Shown: positions 32,292 to 42,027, counted from the first letter of the stretch. The stretch: DNA of 64,000 nucleotides from Paenibacillus tianmuensis (GCF_900100345.1 NZ_FMTT01000001.1:62001-126000); one strand, 5' to 3'. Notes: generated by a model not told the origin, from the sequence alone. A program made the numbers and translations.

Positions 32292-34112
32292 GTGAACAAG
32301 CAAATCAAACGAGCGAAATTAATAGGCGGAAAACCGAAAAAGCTCCGCAGCTTCAAGCCCCCGGAGGAAGATAAGCTGATCGTTGACCGGGAAGGCAATA
32401 TTATCGGCAGCCTGTCGACAGACGAACCGGAGGAGCTATCCGCGAAGGACGGAAGAGAGCGCGATACCGGCTCGGGCGATTCGGAAACGGGAATGTCGCG
32501 CAAGATGCGTCAGGAGACACAATTGACGGCGGAGGAGCGGGAGCTCAAGGAGAGCACGGAAATTTCCGAGGATTTCGACCGTCTGAAGCGGCAGTTGGAA
32601 GAGCAAGTAGGCTTGAACAAAAGCTTCGACGTCATCTTTCGCGAAATGGTTTTTGGCGGGCAAAAAACGGGGATTTTCTACTATAACGGGTTCATTAAAG
32701 ATTATGTGCTGACCGAAATTCTGGAACGGCTTTCTTATGCCGATCAGGTGCGCCAGGAAGCGGAGCACCAGGAACCGGCAGAGGAGCGCCGGAAACCTTA
32801 CCGGAACTGGAGAACGGACCATGAAGAAGAGCCGCCCGGCCGGCAGAAGGAGGGCAATCGCCGCAATATTATCGGCTTGTTCGACGAGGCGCTGATTCCT
32901 CATGTGCAGGTGAAGCGGACCTGCAAGCTGAAGGAAGCAATCGATAATGTCGCGATGGGCGGCACGGCCTTTTTCTTTGAGGGTCAACGCGAAGCCGTTC
33001 TGGTCGATGCCAAGAGCTTTCCTGCCCGCACGACCGAAGAGCCCGAGCTCGAACGGGTTGTACGGGGCTCTCGCGACGGCTTTGTCGAGACGCTGCTTAC
33101 CAATGTTACGTTAGTACGCCGAAGAGTGCGGGACCCGCGACTGAAGCTGGAGATTACGCAGGTCGGCAAACGGACGCAGACCGACGTGTGCATTGGTTAC
33201 ATCCAAGACATCTGCGACATGAAGCTGGTGGAATCCGTCCGCGATAAAATCAAAGAAGTGAAAGTGGACGGGGTGCCGCTCGCCGAGAAACAGCTGGAAG
33301 AAGCGATCGTCGGAAAAAGCTGGAATCCGTATCCGTCGGTCCGGTATTCGGAGCGTCCCGATGTGGTGGCGGCTCACCTGCTGGAAGGCCATGTCATCGT
33401 GTTTGTCGATACGTCCCCTTCGGTTATGATTTTGCCGACGACGTTTTTCCACCATGTGCAGCATGCGGAAGAATACCGTCAGACGCCGATTGTGGGCACC
33501 TACCTCCGGTGGGTGCGGTTTATCGGCATCGCCGCGTCGATCTTTCTGCTGCCGCTTTGGCTGCTTATCGTGTCTTCGCCGGAGCTTAAGCCGGCGGGGC
33601 TCGAATTTCTGGGGCCGCAGAAGCCGGGTAGAATCCCGCTGCTCGGCCAGTTTCTTATTGCGGAGCTCGGCATCGACCTGATGCGGATGGCCGCCGTACA
33701 TACGCCTTCGCCGCTCGCGATCGCGATGGGCTTGGTGGCGGCCATTTTGGTAGGAGAAGTAGCCGTCAAGGCGGGATTGTTTACAAACGAAGTCATCCTG
33801 TACTTGTCGGTTGCCGCGGTCGGTACGTTTGCGACCCCCAGCTACGAGCTTAGCTTGGCGAACCGCATTTGCCGACTCGCCCTGCTCGTGATTGCCGCGG
33901 TTTTCAAAGTGCCGGGTTTTGTCATCGGCTCCACGGTGCTGCTGCTCATGCTGGCGCTGCAGCGCTCGTACAATACCCCGTATTTGTGGCCGTTTATTCC
34001 GTTCAATGTGAACGCGATGAGGCATATTTTGGTAAGAGTGCCGTTTCTGTCCATGAAAACGCGCCTAAGTCTGACAAGGCCGAAGGACAGAACCCGGCAG
34101 CCGCAGCGTTAA
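32292..34112 (+). CDS. spoVAF: Stage V sporulation protein AF, GerA-family, with long N-terminal region
   Basis: A 606-residue protein of the SpoVAF/GerAA family. The hallmark part begins at about residue 115 with FDVIFREMVFGGQKTGIFYYN, followed by ALIPHVQVKRTC and VFVDTSPSVMILPTTFFHHVQ, then about five membrane helices. The first 110 residues are charged and of low complexity, and a charged insert (EEEPPGRQKEGNRR) lies near residue 185; most SpoVAF proteins are about 100 residues shorter. GTG 32292 is preferred (GGGAGGTG eight bases before). SpoVAF works with a small partner in germination; that partner is not adjacent here. Confidence 0.9.
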   Translation: MNKQIKRAKLIGGKPKKLRSFKPPEEDKLIVDREGNIIGSLSTDEPEELSAKDGRERDTGSGDSETGMSRKMRQETQLTAEERELKESTEISEDFDRLKRQLEEQVGLNKSFDVIFREMVFGGQKTGIFYYNGFIKDYVLTEILERLSYADQVRQEAEHQEPAEERRKPYRNWRTDHEEEPPGRQKEGNRRNIIGLFDEALIPHVQVKRTCKLKEAIDNVAMGGTAFFFEGQREAVLVDAKSFPARTTEEPELERVVRGSRDGFVETLLTNVTLVRRRVRDPRLKLEITQVGKRTQTDVCIGYIQDICDMKLVESVRDKIKEVKVDGVPLAEKQLEEAIVGKSWNPYPSVRYSERPDVVAAHLLEGHVIVFVDTSPSVMILPTTFFHHVQHAEEYRQTPIVGTYLRWVRFIGIAASIFLLPLWLLIVSSPELKPAGLEFLGPQKPGRIPLLGQFLIAELGIDLMRMAAVHTPSPLAIAMGLVAAILVGEVAVKAGLFTNEVILYLSVAAVGTFATPSYELSLANRICRLALLVIAAVFKVPGFVIGSTVLLLMLALQRSYNTPYLWPFIPFNVNAMRHILVRVPFLSMKTRLSLTRPKDRTRQPQR

Positions 34113-34140
34113 CCATACAAGAGCATCATCGCTCCCTGCG

Positions 34141-34173
34141 CCCCTTTGAAGCCCGGCTTCGGAGGGGTGTTTT
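34141..34173 (+). terminator. Terminator of the spoVA operon
   Basis: CCCCTTTGAAGCC and GGCTTCGGAGGGG pair, followed by TGTTTT. Confidence 0.8.
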
Positions 34174-34248
34174 GCATATTGTGTTTTGGCGCTTGTCTGT
34201 GGTACTTTAAAAGTAATGTCTTTTCATGGGGAGAAGGAGTCAAACAAG

Positions 34249-35583
34249 ATGTATTTACACGGCACCAGCAAGATTAACGACAGGGGACATCTGGAAATCG
34301 GCGGCTGCGACACAGTCGATTTAGCCAAGCGCTACGGAACACCGCTGTATGTCATGGACGAACATTTGATCCGCCAGCGCTGCCGCGAATTTGTGCAAGC
34401 TTTTCGCGCTACGGGCCTCCGGTTTCAGGTAGCATATGCCAGCAAAGCGTTCTGCGTTATGGCTATGTGCCGTATTGTCGAGGAAGAGGGCATGTCGCTG
34501 GACGTCGTATCGGACGGCGAATTGTATACTGCATTGGAAGCCGGTTTTCCGGCCGAGCGGATTCATTTTCACGGCAATAACAAAACGCCGCAAGAGCTTG
34601 AGATGGCGGTTAACGCCAAGATCGGCTGCTTTGTCGTCGATAACTTCGTCGAGCTGCACATGCTGAACGCCATTGCAGGAGAGAAACGGCAAAAAGTCAA
34701 TGTATTGCTGCGCATCACCCCAGGGGTGGATGCTCACACGCATGAATATATATCGACAGGCCAGACCGATTCGAAGTTCGGCTTCGATCTGGCTAACGGC
34801 GCGGCCGAGCAGGCGGTCAAGGAAGCGTCGGAGCTGCCGAATATCGAGCTGCTCGGCGTTCATTCGCATATTGGCTCACAAATTTTCGAGGTCGGCGGCT
34901 TCCGGCTTGCGGTCGATAAAGTGGCCGATTTCGCCGTCCATATTCGGGAACAGCTAGGTCTGACGTTTCCGGTCATCAATCTGGGCGGAGGCTTCGGTAT
35001 CCGTTATGTCAATGGCGATTCGCCGCTGCCCGTCGCCGAGTACGTGCAGGCGATCACCGAAGCGATTCAAACGAAATTCGGCCAAAACAGCTATCCGCTG
35101 CCCGAGATCTGGACGGAGCCGGGCCGGAGCATCGTCGGCGACGCCGGAACGACGCTGTACACGATCGGCACGTACAAGGATATTCCCGGCGTGCGCAAAT
35201 ACGTTGCCGTCGACGGCGGGATGACGGACAATCCGCGCCCGGCGCTGTACGAAGCGCAGTATGAGGCCATGCTCGCGAACCGGGCGAGCGAAGCGGACGA
35301 AGAGGTCGTATCCATCGCAGGCAAGTGCTGCGAGAGCGGCGATATGCTCATTTGGGACGTTAGCCTGCCGCAGGCGCGCTCGGGCGATTTGCTTGCCGTT
35401 GCCTGCACCGGTGCGTATAACTACGCGATGTCGAGCAACTATAACCGGATTCGCCGGCCGGCCGTCGTTTTCGTGAAGGACGGCGAGGCCGATATCGTGG
35501 TCAAACGCGAATCGTTCGAGCATTTGCTCGGCAACGATGTCGTACCCGAACGGATGCGGCAAGTGACGGTCAAAACGTTATAA
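34249..35583 (+). CDS. lysA: Diaminopimelate decarboxylase
   Basis: A 444-residue PLP enzyme that makes L-lysine from meso-diaminopimelate. The PLP lysine lies in QVAYASKAFCVMAM (about residue 62), the phosphate-binding glycines in NLGGGFGIRY (about residue 245), and the substrate-specific EPGRSIVGDAG and CESGDMLIWD follow. Fold type III barrel with C-terminal beta domain, normal length. GAGAAGGAG supports ATG 34249. The order spoVAF-lysA-ppiB is the same as in B. subtilis. Confidence 0.95.
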   Translation: MYLHGTSKINDRGHLEIGGCDTVDLAKRYGTPLYVMDEHLIRQRCREFVQAFRATGLRFQVAYASKAFCVMAMCRIVEEEGMSLDVVSDGELYTALEAGFPAERIHFHGNNKTPQELEMAVNAKIGCFVVDNFVELHMLNAIAGEKRQKVNVLLRITPGVDAHTHEYISTGQTDSKFGFDLANGAAEQAVKEASELPNIELLGVHSHIGSQIFEVGGFRLAVDKVADFAVHIREQLGLTFPVINLGGGFGIRYVNGDSPLPVAEYVQAITEAIQTKFGQNSYPLPEIWTEPGRSIVGDAGTTLYTIGTYKDIPGVRKYVAVDGGMTDNPRPALYEAQYEAMLANRASEADEEVVSIAGKCCESGDMLIWDVSLPQARSGDLLAVACTGAYNYAMSSNYNRIRRPAVVFVKDGEADIVVKRESFEHLLGNDVVPERMRQVTVKTL

Positions 35584-35596
35584 GGAAGCCAAAGAG

Positions 35597-35626
35597 AACG
35601 TCCGGTCCCTGCGGCCGGCGTTTTTT
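35597..35626 (+). terminator. Terminator after lysA
   Basis: ACGTCCGG and CCGGCGT pair with one bulge, followed by six T residues. Confidence 0.7.
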
Positions 35627-35759
35627 ATCGTCGGCGTGAGCGATAAGGGTAGATGTGATTTGTGCGGAACCGCTTTTCATAGTAAAATAGGAAGGGTTGT
35701 CCGGGGCATCGCAGAAGGATGCGTCCGGCAGAACAAGCAACTAAAGGAGTGTACGTCCT

Positions 35760-36191
35760 ATGGCAAAACAGGCGATTATTAAAATGACTGACGGCAACGA
35801 GATCGTACTCGATTTGTTCGAGAAAGACGCGCCGAATACGGTAGCGAACTTTGAAAAGCTTGCAAACGAAGGCTTCTACAACGGAGTCGTGTTTCACCGT
35901 ATCGTGCCGGGCTTCGTAGCGCAAGGAGGCTGCCCTCATGGAACCGGCACCGGCGGCCCGGGCTATTCGATCAACTGCGAGATCAACCCGAACAAGCATG
36001 AACGCGGAACGCTAGCCATGGCGCATGCCGGCCGTAACACCGGCGGCAGCCAGTTTTACATCTGCTACCAGCCGCAGTCTCATCTGGACGGTCAGCACAC
36101 CGTGTTCGGGAAAGTTGTCAAAGGTATGGAGCATGTCGATGCGTTCAAAGGCCGCGACAAAATGGAATCCGTTCAAGTCGTGGAAGCTTAA
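35760..36191 (+). CDS. ppiB: Peptidyl-prolyl cis-trans isomerase, cyclophilin type
   Basis: A 143-residue cytoplasmic cyclophilin. The catalytic arginine is in [13 protein letters not shown] (about residues 43-55), with NTGGSQFYI and [11 protein letters not shown] further on, all in the expected places. No signal peptide. An AAAGGAGTG site precedes the ATG. It is monocistronic, ended by a strong terminator ahead of the riboflavin leader. Confidence 0.95.
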   Translation: MAKQAIIKMTDGNEIVLDLFEKDAPNTVANFEKLANEGFYNGVVFHRIVPGFVAQGGCPHGTGTGGPGYSINCEINPNKHERGTLAMAHAGRNTGGSQFYICYQPQSHLDGQHTVFGKVVKGMEHVDAFKGRDKMESVQVVEA

Positions 36192-36214
36192 TCGCTGTTC
36201 ATTTCTTTAACGTT

Positions 36215-36263
36215 AAAACGCCGACCCCTTGGGAAATCATCAAGGGGTTTCGGCGTTTTTTAA
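36215..36263 (+). terminator. Terminator after ppiB
   Basis: AAAACGCCGACCCCTTG pairs with CAAGGGGTTTCGGCGTTTT around a short loop, followed by T residues. Confidence 0.92.
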
Positions 36264-36341
36264 TTCATGAAGTCTACGTCGGAAGCATTGATTGGGAAGA
36301 TCGCTCGGTCCTCCGGCTTTGAAAAAAGCAAAAAACCGCGC

Positions 36342-36370
36342 TTGCAATTTTTATTTCGCGATGGTACTAT
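36342..36370 (+). promoter_or_regulatory. Sigma-A promoter of the riboflavin operon
   Basis: TTGCAA and TACTAT are separated by exactly 17 bases, about 50 bases before the FMN aptamer. Confidence 0.7.
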
Positions 36371-36423
36371 TGCAATCAATGCTAGGTATGTATTTCTGGT
36401 AGACCACAAGTTCATACAGCTTA

Positions 36424-36578
36424 CCTTCGGGGCAGGGTGAAATTCCCTACCGGCGGTGATGTTTCGGCTTGTTTGTTATCGGCCGAACTCAGTCCGTGAC
36501 CCGTGCAGCCAGCTTCTGGTTGCCGGTGGACTCGGTGCAATTCCGAGACCGACAGTATAGTCTGGATGGGAGAAGGGA
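36424..36578 (+). promoter_or_regulatory. FMN riboswitch (RFN element)
   Basis: The conserved RFN blocks are all present in order: CTTCGGGGCAGGGTGAAATT, CCCTACCGGCGGTGAT, CAGTCCGTGACCCG, the variable stem, GCCGGTGGACTCGGTG, AATTCCGAGACCGACAG and the closing GGATGGGAGAAGG. It binds FMN and represses the downstream rib genes when FMN is abundant. The aptamer is followed by an unusually long leader before the terminator. Confidence 0.96.
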
Positions 36579-36811
36579 AAGCGGAATCAGCGATCGACTG
36601 TCTGCGTGCATATGTGCGTTATTTCACATACTCAACATGCCACAGGTGCGTCTGTTCGAGCATGTCTTCTTGCCATGTGTCTTTGGACATGGAGCAAGGT
36701 TTATTTAGGTATGCATCGATGCAGCACTAGCGCCATGCACGGCATTGCATTGCGATCTGTCGCTGCAAGGATTCCGCCTGCGTTTGTTCACGTAAACGCG
36801 ACGCTTCTCAC
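36579..36811 (+). other. Long structured leader between the FMN aptamer and its terminator
   Basis: About 230 bases without a supported gene separate the aptamer from the leader terminator; normally this is far less. The stretch is full of local inverted repeats, for example CCATGT/ACATGG (near 36673), TGCAT-CG-ATGCA (near 36713) and GTGCATATGTG facing TCACATA. It may form an elaborate expression platform or carry a separate RNA. Confidence 0.5.
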
Positions 36812-36846
36812 AAGCCCCTTTTTGCTAGGAAAAAAGAGGGCTTTTT
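36812..36846 (+). terminator. Leader terminator of the riboflavin operon
   Basis: AAGCCCCTTTTT and AAAAAGAGGGCTT pair with one bulge and end in TTTT, about 40 bases before ribD. This is the likely off state of the FMN riboswitch. Confidence 0.8.
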
Positions 36847-36889
36847 CGCATTTTCCGGCAAGCTAATCGAGAGAAGGAGGCTGCATCAT

Positions 36890-38011
36890 TTGACCGTGAG
36901 GCTGCTGAACGACGAGTATTACATGAATCTGGCTTTGCAGCTGGCTGCTTCGGCGGTAGGACAGACGGGCATTAATCCGGTCGTCGGCTGCGTCATCGTC
37001 AAGGACGGCCGCATTGTCGGGATGGGCGCCCACCTGAAGCGGGGTGAAGCGCACGCCGAAATTCATGCGCTGAACATGGCGGGAAGCGAAGCGGCTGGCG
37101 CCACCGCCTACGTGACGCTTGAGCCGTGCAGTCACTTCGGCAAGACGCCGCCGTGCAGCGACCGGCTGATCCGCGAAGGCGTCAAGCGGGTCGTCGTTGC
37201 GGCCACCGATCCGAATCCGCTTGTGGCCGGCAGCGGGATCGCCCGGCTTCGGGCGAGCGGCATCGAGGTGACGGAAGGGGTGCTGGAGCAGGAGGCGAAC
37301 GCTCTGAACGAAGCGTTCAATACGTTCATCGCCACCCGGCGGCCGTTCATCACCGTCAAATCGGCCAGCACGTTGGACGGCAAAATCGCCGCCAGGACGG
37401 GCGACAGCAAGTGGATTACGGGCGAGGCTTCTCGCGCTTACGTTCATACGCTGCGCCATCGCCATCAGGCGATTATGGTCGGCATCGGCACCGTGCTGGC
37501 CGATGACCCGTCCCTGACGACCCGGCTGCCTGTGCCAGGTCTGCACCCCATCCGCGTCGTCGTCGACTCGACGCTGCGGATGCCGCACGAGGCGAAGCTC
37601 GTGCGGGACGGGGCTGCGCCGACGGTCGTGCTCACGACCGAACAGGCGCCGGCGGCGCGCCGCCGCGAGCTCGAAGCGCGCGGCGTAGAGATCATCGACT
37701 GCGGGCCGGGCCCCGCTGTCGATTTGGACGCCGCCATGGCGCGGCTTGGCGAGCGCGAGATCGGCTCGCTGCTTGTGGAAGGCGGCGGCAAGCTGAGCGG
37801 CGCGCTGCTGGAGCGCAGGCTCGTCCACAAGCTTGCGCTCTTCCTGGCGCCAAAGATCATCGGCGGAGGCGCGCTGGCCCCGGCGAACTTCGACTTCGCC
37901 GGCTTCGGGCAAATGCGCGAGGCGATTCGGCTGGAGCGCATGCAGGTCGAGACGTTCGGTGACGACCTGTGCCTGGTCGGGTACCCAAAGTATGCGGAGC
38001 CCAGCGAATAG
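36890..38011 (+). CDS. ribD: Bifunctional riboflavin deaminase-reductase RibD
   Basis: A 373-residue two-domain enzyme for the second and third steps of riboflavin synthesis. The N-terminal deaminase has the zinc motif HAEIHAL and PCSHFGKTPPCSD (about residues 50-90). The C-terminal reductase starts near residue 148 (PFITVKSASTLDGKIA) and has VVVDSTLRMP and LLVEGGGKLSGALL. The start is TTG 36890, with GAGAAGGAGG nine bases upstream. It heads the ribD-E-BA-H operon. Confidence 0.94.
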   Translation: MTVRLLNDEYYMNLALQLAASAVGQTGINPVVGCVIVKDGRIVGMGAHLKRGEAHAEIHALNMAGSEAAGATAYVTLEPCSHFGKTPPCSDRLIREGVKRVVVAATDPNPLVAGSGIARLRASGIEVTEGVLEQEANALNEAFNTFIATRRPFITVKSASTLDGKIAARTGDSKWITGEASRAYVHTLRHRHQAIMVGIGTVLADDPSLTTRLPVPGLHPIRVVVDSTLRMPHEAKLVRDGAAPTVVLTTEQAPAARRRELEARGVEIIDCGPGPAVDLDAAMARLGEREIGSLLVEGGGKLSGALLERRLVHKLALFLAPKIIGGGALAPANFDFAGFGQMREAIRLERMQVETFGDDLCLVGYPKYAEPSE

Positions 38012-38061
38012 ACAGGCTGCTCCCGAGAAGGACGGGTAGCGATGAATAGGAGGGATATTCC

Positions 38062-38736
38062 ATGTTTACGGGAATTATTGAAGAAATCGGCACACTGCGC
38101 CGCATAGCCAAGCAAGGTCAGGCGATGGTGCTGACGATCGGGGCGAAGCGTATCTTGGACGATGTGAAGCTTGGCGACAGCATTGCGGTGAACGGTGTCT
38201 GCTTGACCGTCATCGCTTATGATGAATCTTCTTTCACCGTCGATGTGATGCCGGAAACGTTCCGGCGATCGAACCTGTCCCGGCTGTCGAGCTCGTCTCC
38301 GGTCAACCTGGAGCGGGCGATGACGACAGGCGGCCGGTTCGGCGGTCACATCGTGCAGGGACACGTCGATTCGACCGGCATCATCCGGGGGCGGACACCG
38401 GAAGAAAACGCCGTCGTCTTCCGCGTAGAGCCGCACGACCCGGGCATCTTAAAATATATCATCCCGCACGGCTCGATCACGATTGACGGGATCAGCCTGA
38501 CGGTCGTCGAACTGGGAGAAACGTCGTTTACCGTATCCATCATCCCGCATACGCTCGCGGAAACGGTGCTGCAGTACAAGAAGCAAGGGGATGAAGTCAA
38601 TCTCGAAGCCGACGTTCTCGGCAAATACATCGAGCGGCTGCTGACCTTCCGGACGGGAGAAGGAGCTGCCGCAACTCAAAGGACAACCCCCGGCGGTCTG
38701 AGCACAGCGTTTTTAACGGAGCACGGGTTCCTGTAA
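38062..38736 (+). CDS. ribE: Riboflavin synthase alpha chain
   Basis: A 224-residue trimeric enzyme with two repeated lumazine-binding domains. The first begins MFTGIIEEIGTLRRI and includes SIAVNGVCLTV; the second has GGHIVQGHVDSTG and SITIDGISLTVVELG. It dismutates 6,7-dimethyl-8-ribityllumazine to riboflavin. A TAGGAGGG site precedes the ATG. The C-terminal tail of about 25 residues is longer than usual and low in conserved residues. Confidence 0.95.
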   Translation: MFTGIIEEIGTLRRIAKQGQAMVLTIGAKRILDDVKLGDSIAVNGVCLTVIAYDESSFTVDVMPETFRRSNLSRLSSSSPVNLERAMTTGGRFGGHIVQGHVDSTGIIRGRTPEENAVVFRVEPHDPGILKYIIPHGSITIDGISLTVVELGETSFTVSIIPHTLAETVLQYKKQGDEVNLEADVLGKYIERLLTFRTGEGAAATQRTTPGGLSTAFLTEHGFL

Positions 38737-38776
38737 TTCGGAACCGGCTCCCATCGACAATTAGGAGGAGAGAGGA

Positions 38777-39991
38777 ATGGACGAACCGATCCAGTTTCAT
38801 CCGATTGAAGAAGCGATATACGATTTGATGCTGGGCAAAGTCATTATCGTCGTGGACGACGAAGACCGCGAGAACGAAGGCGACTTCATCGCTCTGGCCG
38901 AGAAAGCGACGCCCGAGGTCATCAACTTCATGATCAAGGAAGGCCGCGGCCTCGTCTGCGCTCCGATTACCGAAGAGCGGGCCCAGGAGCTGGACTTGCC
39001 GCAGATGGTATCGCGCAATACGGATTACCACGGCACGGCCTTCACGGTTTCGGTTGACCACGTCGAAACGACGACTGGCATTTCCGCATCGGAGCGTTCC
39101 CGGACCGTGCAAGCGCTGATCGATCCGCAGACGAAGCCGCAGAGCTTCCGCCGTCCGGGACATATTTTTCCGCTCACGGCTAAGAAAGGTGGCGTGCTGC
39201 GCCGTGCCGGACATACGGAAGCGGCGGTCGATCTGGCGCGCATGTGCGGCGCTTACCCGGCTGCCGTCATCTGCGAAGTGATCAAGGAAGACGGCGAAAT
39301 GGCCCGCGTCCCGGATTTGATGGAGATCAGCCGCAAGCATGATCTGAAGATCATCACGATTCAGGACCTGATCCGTTACCGTAATCAGAAGGAGAAGCTC
39401 GTGCAGCGCGAGGTCGAGGTGCGGATGCCGACGGACTTCGGCGTATTTACCGCCATCGCCTACTCGAACGACGTGGACCGCAAAGAGCATGTGGCGCTTG
39501 TCAAGGGCAAGATCGACAGCGACCGTCCGACGCTCGTGCGCGTACACTCCGAATGCTTGACCGGCGACGTCTTCCACTCTCATCGCTGCGATTGCGGACC
39601 GCAGCTTGCGGCGGCGCTGAAGCAGATCGAAGAGGCAGGCTCCGGTGTGCTGCTGTACATGCGGCAGGAAGGCCGCGGCATCGGCTTGATCAACAAGCTG
39701 AAGGCGTACAAGCTGCAGGAGCAGGGGCTCGATACCGTCGATGCGAACCTGAAGCTGGGCTTCGCCCCCGACCTGCGGGATTATGGGATCGGCGCGCAAA
39801 TCTTGAAGGATCTCGGCATCAGACGTATCCGGCTCATGACCAACAACCCGCGCAAAATTCGCGGTCTGGAAGGCTACGGGCTTGAGGTGGACGAGCGTGT
39901 GCCGCTGCAAATGGAAGAAAACGAGGACAATACGAACTACCTGCATACGAAGCAGGCGAAGCTGGGGCATTTGCTTGATTTTACTATTTAA
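38777..39991 (+). CDS. ribBA: DHBP synthase / GTP cyclohydrolase II
   Basis: A 404-residue fusion enzyme. The N-terminal half makes 3,4-dihydroxy-2-butanone 4-phosphate ([24 protein letters not shown] and RRPGHIFPL). The C-terminal half is GTP cyclohydrolase II, with zinc ligands in [11 protein letters not shown] and the RQEGRGIGL motif (about residues 254-303). Together they feed both branches of riboflavin synthesis. A GGAGGAGAG site precedes the ATG. It lies between ribE and ribH, as in B. subtilis. Confidence 0.96.
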   Translation: MDEPIQFHPIEEAIYDLMLGKVIIVVDDEDRENEGDFIALAEKATPEVINFMIKEGRGLVCAPITEERAQELDLPQMVSRNTDYHGTAFTVSVDHVETTTGISASERSRTVQALIDPQTKPQSFRRPGHIFPLTAKKGGVLRRAGHTEAAVDLARMCGAYPAAVICEVIKEDGEMARVPDLMEISRKHDLKIITIQDLIRYRNQKEKLVQREVEVRMPTDFGVFTAIAYSNDVDRKEHVALVKGKIDSDRPTLVRVHSECLTGDVFHSHRCDCGPQLAAALKQIEEAGSGVLLYMRQEGRGIGLINKLKAYKLQEQGLDTVDANLKLGFAPDLRDYGIGAQILKDLGIRRIRLMTNNPRKIRGLEGYGLEVDERVPLQMEENEDNTNYLHTKQAKLGHLLDFTI

Positions 39992-40028
39992 AAAAATATT
40001 TCATCAAATGAAGGGAAGTTGAAAGGAC

Positions 40029-40499
40029 ATGGCGAAAGTATACGAAGGACATTTGGTCTCGCAAGGATTAAAATACGGGATCGTGGTCGGACGGTTCAAC
40101 GAATTTATTACGAACAAGCTGCTGGGCGGCGCGCTGGATGCGCTGAAGCGGCACGGCGTACAGGAAGACGAAGTCGAGATTGCCTGGGTTCCAGGCGCCT
40201 TCGAAATTCCGTTGATCGCCCAGAAAATGGCTGAGAGCGGCAAGTACGACGCTGTCATCACGCTTGGTGCGGTCATCCGCGGGTCCACTCCGCATTTCGA
40301 CTACGTTTGCAATGAAACGGCCAAAGGCGTGGCTGCCATTTCGCTCAAAACCGGCATTCCCGTTATTTTCGGCGTGCTGACGACCGACTCGATCGAGCAG
40401 GCGGTGGAGCGCGCGGGAACCAAAGCCGGCAACAAAGGCTGGGAAGCGGCTTCGAGCGCCATCGAGATGGCCAATTTGACGAAACAGCTGACAAGCTAA
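40029..40499 (+). CDS. ribH: 6,7-dimethyl-8-ribityllumazine synthase
   Basis: A 156-residue enzyme that condenses the two riboflavin precursors and forms icosahedral capsids. Motifs are [17 protein letters not shown], the substrate loop [27 protein letters not shown] (with the catalytic His) and [21 protein letters not shown] lies seven bases before the ATG. It ends the rib operon; the ribT gene that follows in B. subtilis is absent and scpA comes next. Confidence 0.96.
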   Translation: MAKVYEGHLVSQGLKYGIVVGRFNEFITNKLLGGALDALKRHGVQEDEVEIAWVPGAFEIPLIAQKMAESGKYDAVITLGAVIRGSTPHFDYVCNETAKGVAAISLKTGIPVIFGVLTTDSIEQAVERAGTKAGNKGWEAASSAIEMANLTKQLTS

Positions 40500-40537
40500 C
40501 GAAAGCTGCATGAGGATTAAGGGGGAACGAGAGGAAA

Positions 40538-41323
40538 GTGAAAGTCACAGTAAAGCTGGAAACCTTTGAAGGCCCCCTTGATTTGCTGCTGCACTTGATC
40601 GATAAAGCGGAAGTCGATATTTACGACATTCCGATTAAAGAAATTACGGATCAATACATGGAGTACTTGGACGCCATGCAGGAACTGGAGCTCGAAGTGA
40701 CGAGCGAGTTCCTGGTCATGGCGGCAACGCTGCTTTCCATTAAGAGCAAGATGCTTTTGCCAAAGCCGCCCGTTGTGGATATGGAGTTCGACGATTACAT
40801 GATGGACGAGGAATACGACCCCCGCGCCGAACTCGTAGCGAAGCTGATCGAATACCGCAAGTATAAGGCGATTGCGGATCATCTGCGGGACAAAGAGATG
40901 GAGCGCAGCCTCATTTATACGAGAGAGCCCGAAGACTTGACCCCGTATGTGCCTGCGTTACAGGAAAACCCGGTCAAAGGTCTGCATGTGGCCGATCTCG
41001 TGAACGCGTTTCGCAAGGCGATGCGGCGGATGCAGAGCCGTCAGGCGATTGCCAAGATCCGCAAGGATGAAATCTCGGTGAAGGATCGCATGTACGAGGT
41101 GATCGGTACGCTTGAGAAGTGCGGGGGCAAAGTCATGTTTTCGAAGCTGCTCGACGACGACGCGACGAAAGACACGATTGTCGTTACGTTTTTGGCGCTG
41201 CTGGAGCTGATGAAAGTCAAGAGGATCGTCTGCTTCCAGCATAAACTTTTTGACGATATTGTGATTCAGGCAAGAGAGGAAGGAACGACAGATGGATTTT
41301 GGGCAGATGAAATCAGTTATTGA
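40538..41323 (+). CDS. scpA: Segregation and condensation protein A
   Basis: A 261-residue kleisin that links the SMC head to the neck and recruits ScpB. The N-terminal KLETFEGPLDLLLHLI to IPIKEITDQYMEYL region binds SMC; the C-terminal winged helix (KVMFSKLLDD to VTFLALLELMKVKRI) closes the ring. The start is GTG 40538 with a GAGAGGAA site. It overlaps scpB by 32 bases, which couples the two subunits. Confidence 0.95.
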   Translation: MKVTVKLETFEGPLDLLLHLIDKAEVDIYDIPIKEITDQYMEYLDAMQELELEVTSEFLVMAATLLSIKSKMLLPKPPVVDMEFDDYMMDEEYDPRAELVAKLIEYRKYKAIADHLRDKEMERSLIYTREPEDLTPYVPALQENPVKGLHVADLVNAFRKAMRRMQSRQAIAKIRKDEISVKDRMYEVIGTLEKCGGKVMFSKLLDDDATKDTIVVTFLALLELMKVKRIVCFQHKLFDDIVIQAREEGTTDGFWADEISY

Positions 41324-41906
41324 AGGCTTGTTGTTTGTGGCGGGAGACGAGGGACTGGACGCCAAACAGCTGGCCGATGTGCTGGAGCTCAGAGCCGAGT
41401 TCGTGACCGATCTTGTGCTGGATCTGCAGGAGGACTTGAAGCGTCAGGGCCGCGGGATTCAAATTGTCGAGTTGGCGGGCACCTATCAGCTTACGACCGT
41501 GCCGGAGCACGCGCCTTATCTTGAGCGGCTGGCCTACTCTCCTTCGCGGACGTCGCTTTCTCAAGCGGCTCTCGAGACGCTTGCGATTGTAGCGTACAAG
41601 CAGCCGATCACGCGGGTGGAGATCGAGGAGATTCGCGGGGTGAAGTCGGAACGCGCGCTGCAGACGCTGATGGCCAAAGATCTAATTCAAGAGGTAGACC
41701 GCGCAGACGCGCCGGGAAGACCGATTTTGTACGGGACGACCAAATCGTTTCTTGATCACTTTGCACTTAGCTCGATTGAAGAGCTTCCGGAGACGGCGAT
41801 GTTCGAAAATGACGATAATCTGGAAGAAGAAACACGGCTGCTTTTCGAGAAAATGGAAGGCAAGCAAATCATGTTCGAGGACGTAGCAGAACCGGACGGT
41901 ATGTAA
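41292..41906 (+). CDS. scpB: Segregation and condensation protein B
   Basis: A 204-residue protein of tandem winged helices that dimerises and binds ScpA. Characteristic parts are VIEGLLFVAGDEGLDAKQLA, QLTTVPEHAPYL, and SQAALETLAIVAYKQPITR followed by VEIEEIRGVKS. The acidic C-terminal tail is normal. The start overlaps scpA, with GAGAGGAAGG as its ribosome site. The pair follows the rib operon, as in B. subtilis. Confidence 0.95.
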   Translation: MDFGQMKSVIEGLLFVAGDEGLDAKQLADVLELRAEFVTDLVLDLQEDLKRQGRGIQIVELAGTYQLTTVPEHAPYLERLAYSPSRTSLSQAALETLAIVAYKQPITRVEIEEIRGVKSERALQTLMAKDLIQEVDRADAPGRPILYGTTKSFLDHFALSSIEELPETAMFENDDNLEEETRLLFEKMEGKQIMFEDVAEPDGM

Positions 41907-42027
41907 CGTACGCATGTTTTTCCAATGCTGGGCTATACTAACTCCTGAGGAAACGAAGCCGGAGGCTTCCAGCCCAGGAGGTTTTGTGCTTCCCGCAAGC
42001 GTCCGGGCCGTAGAGGAGGAGCATCGC

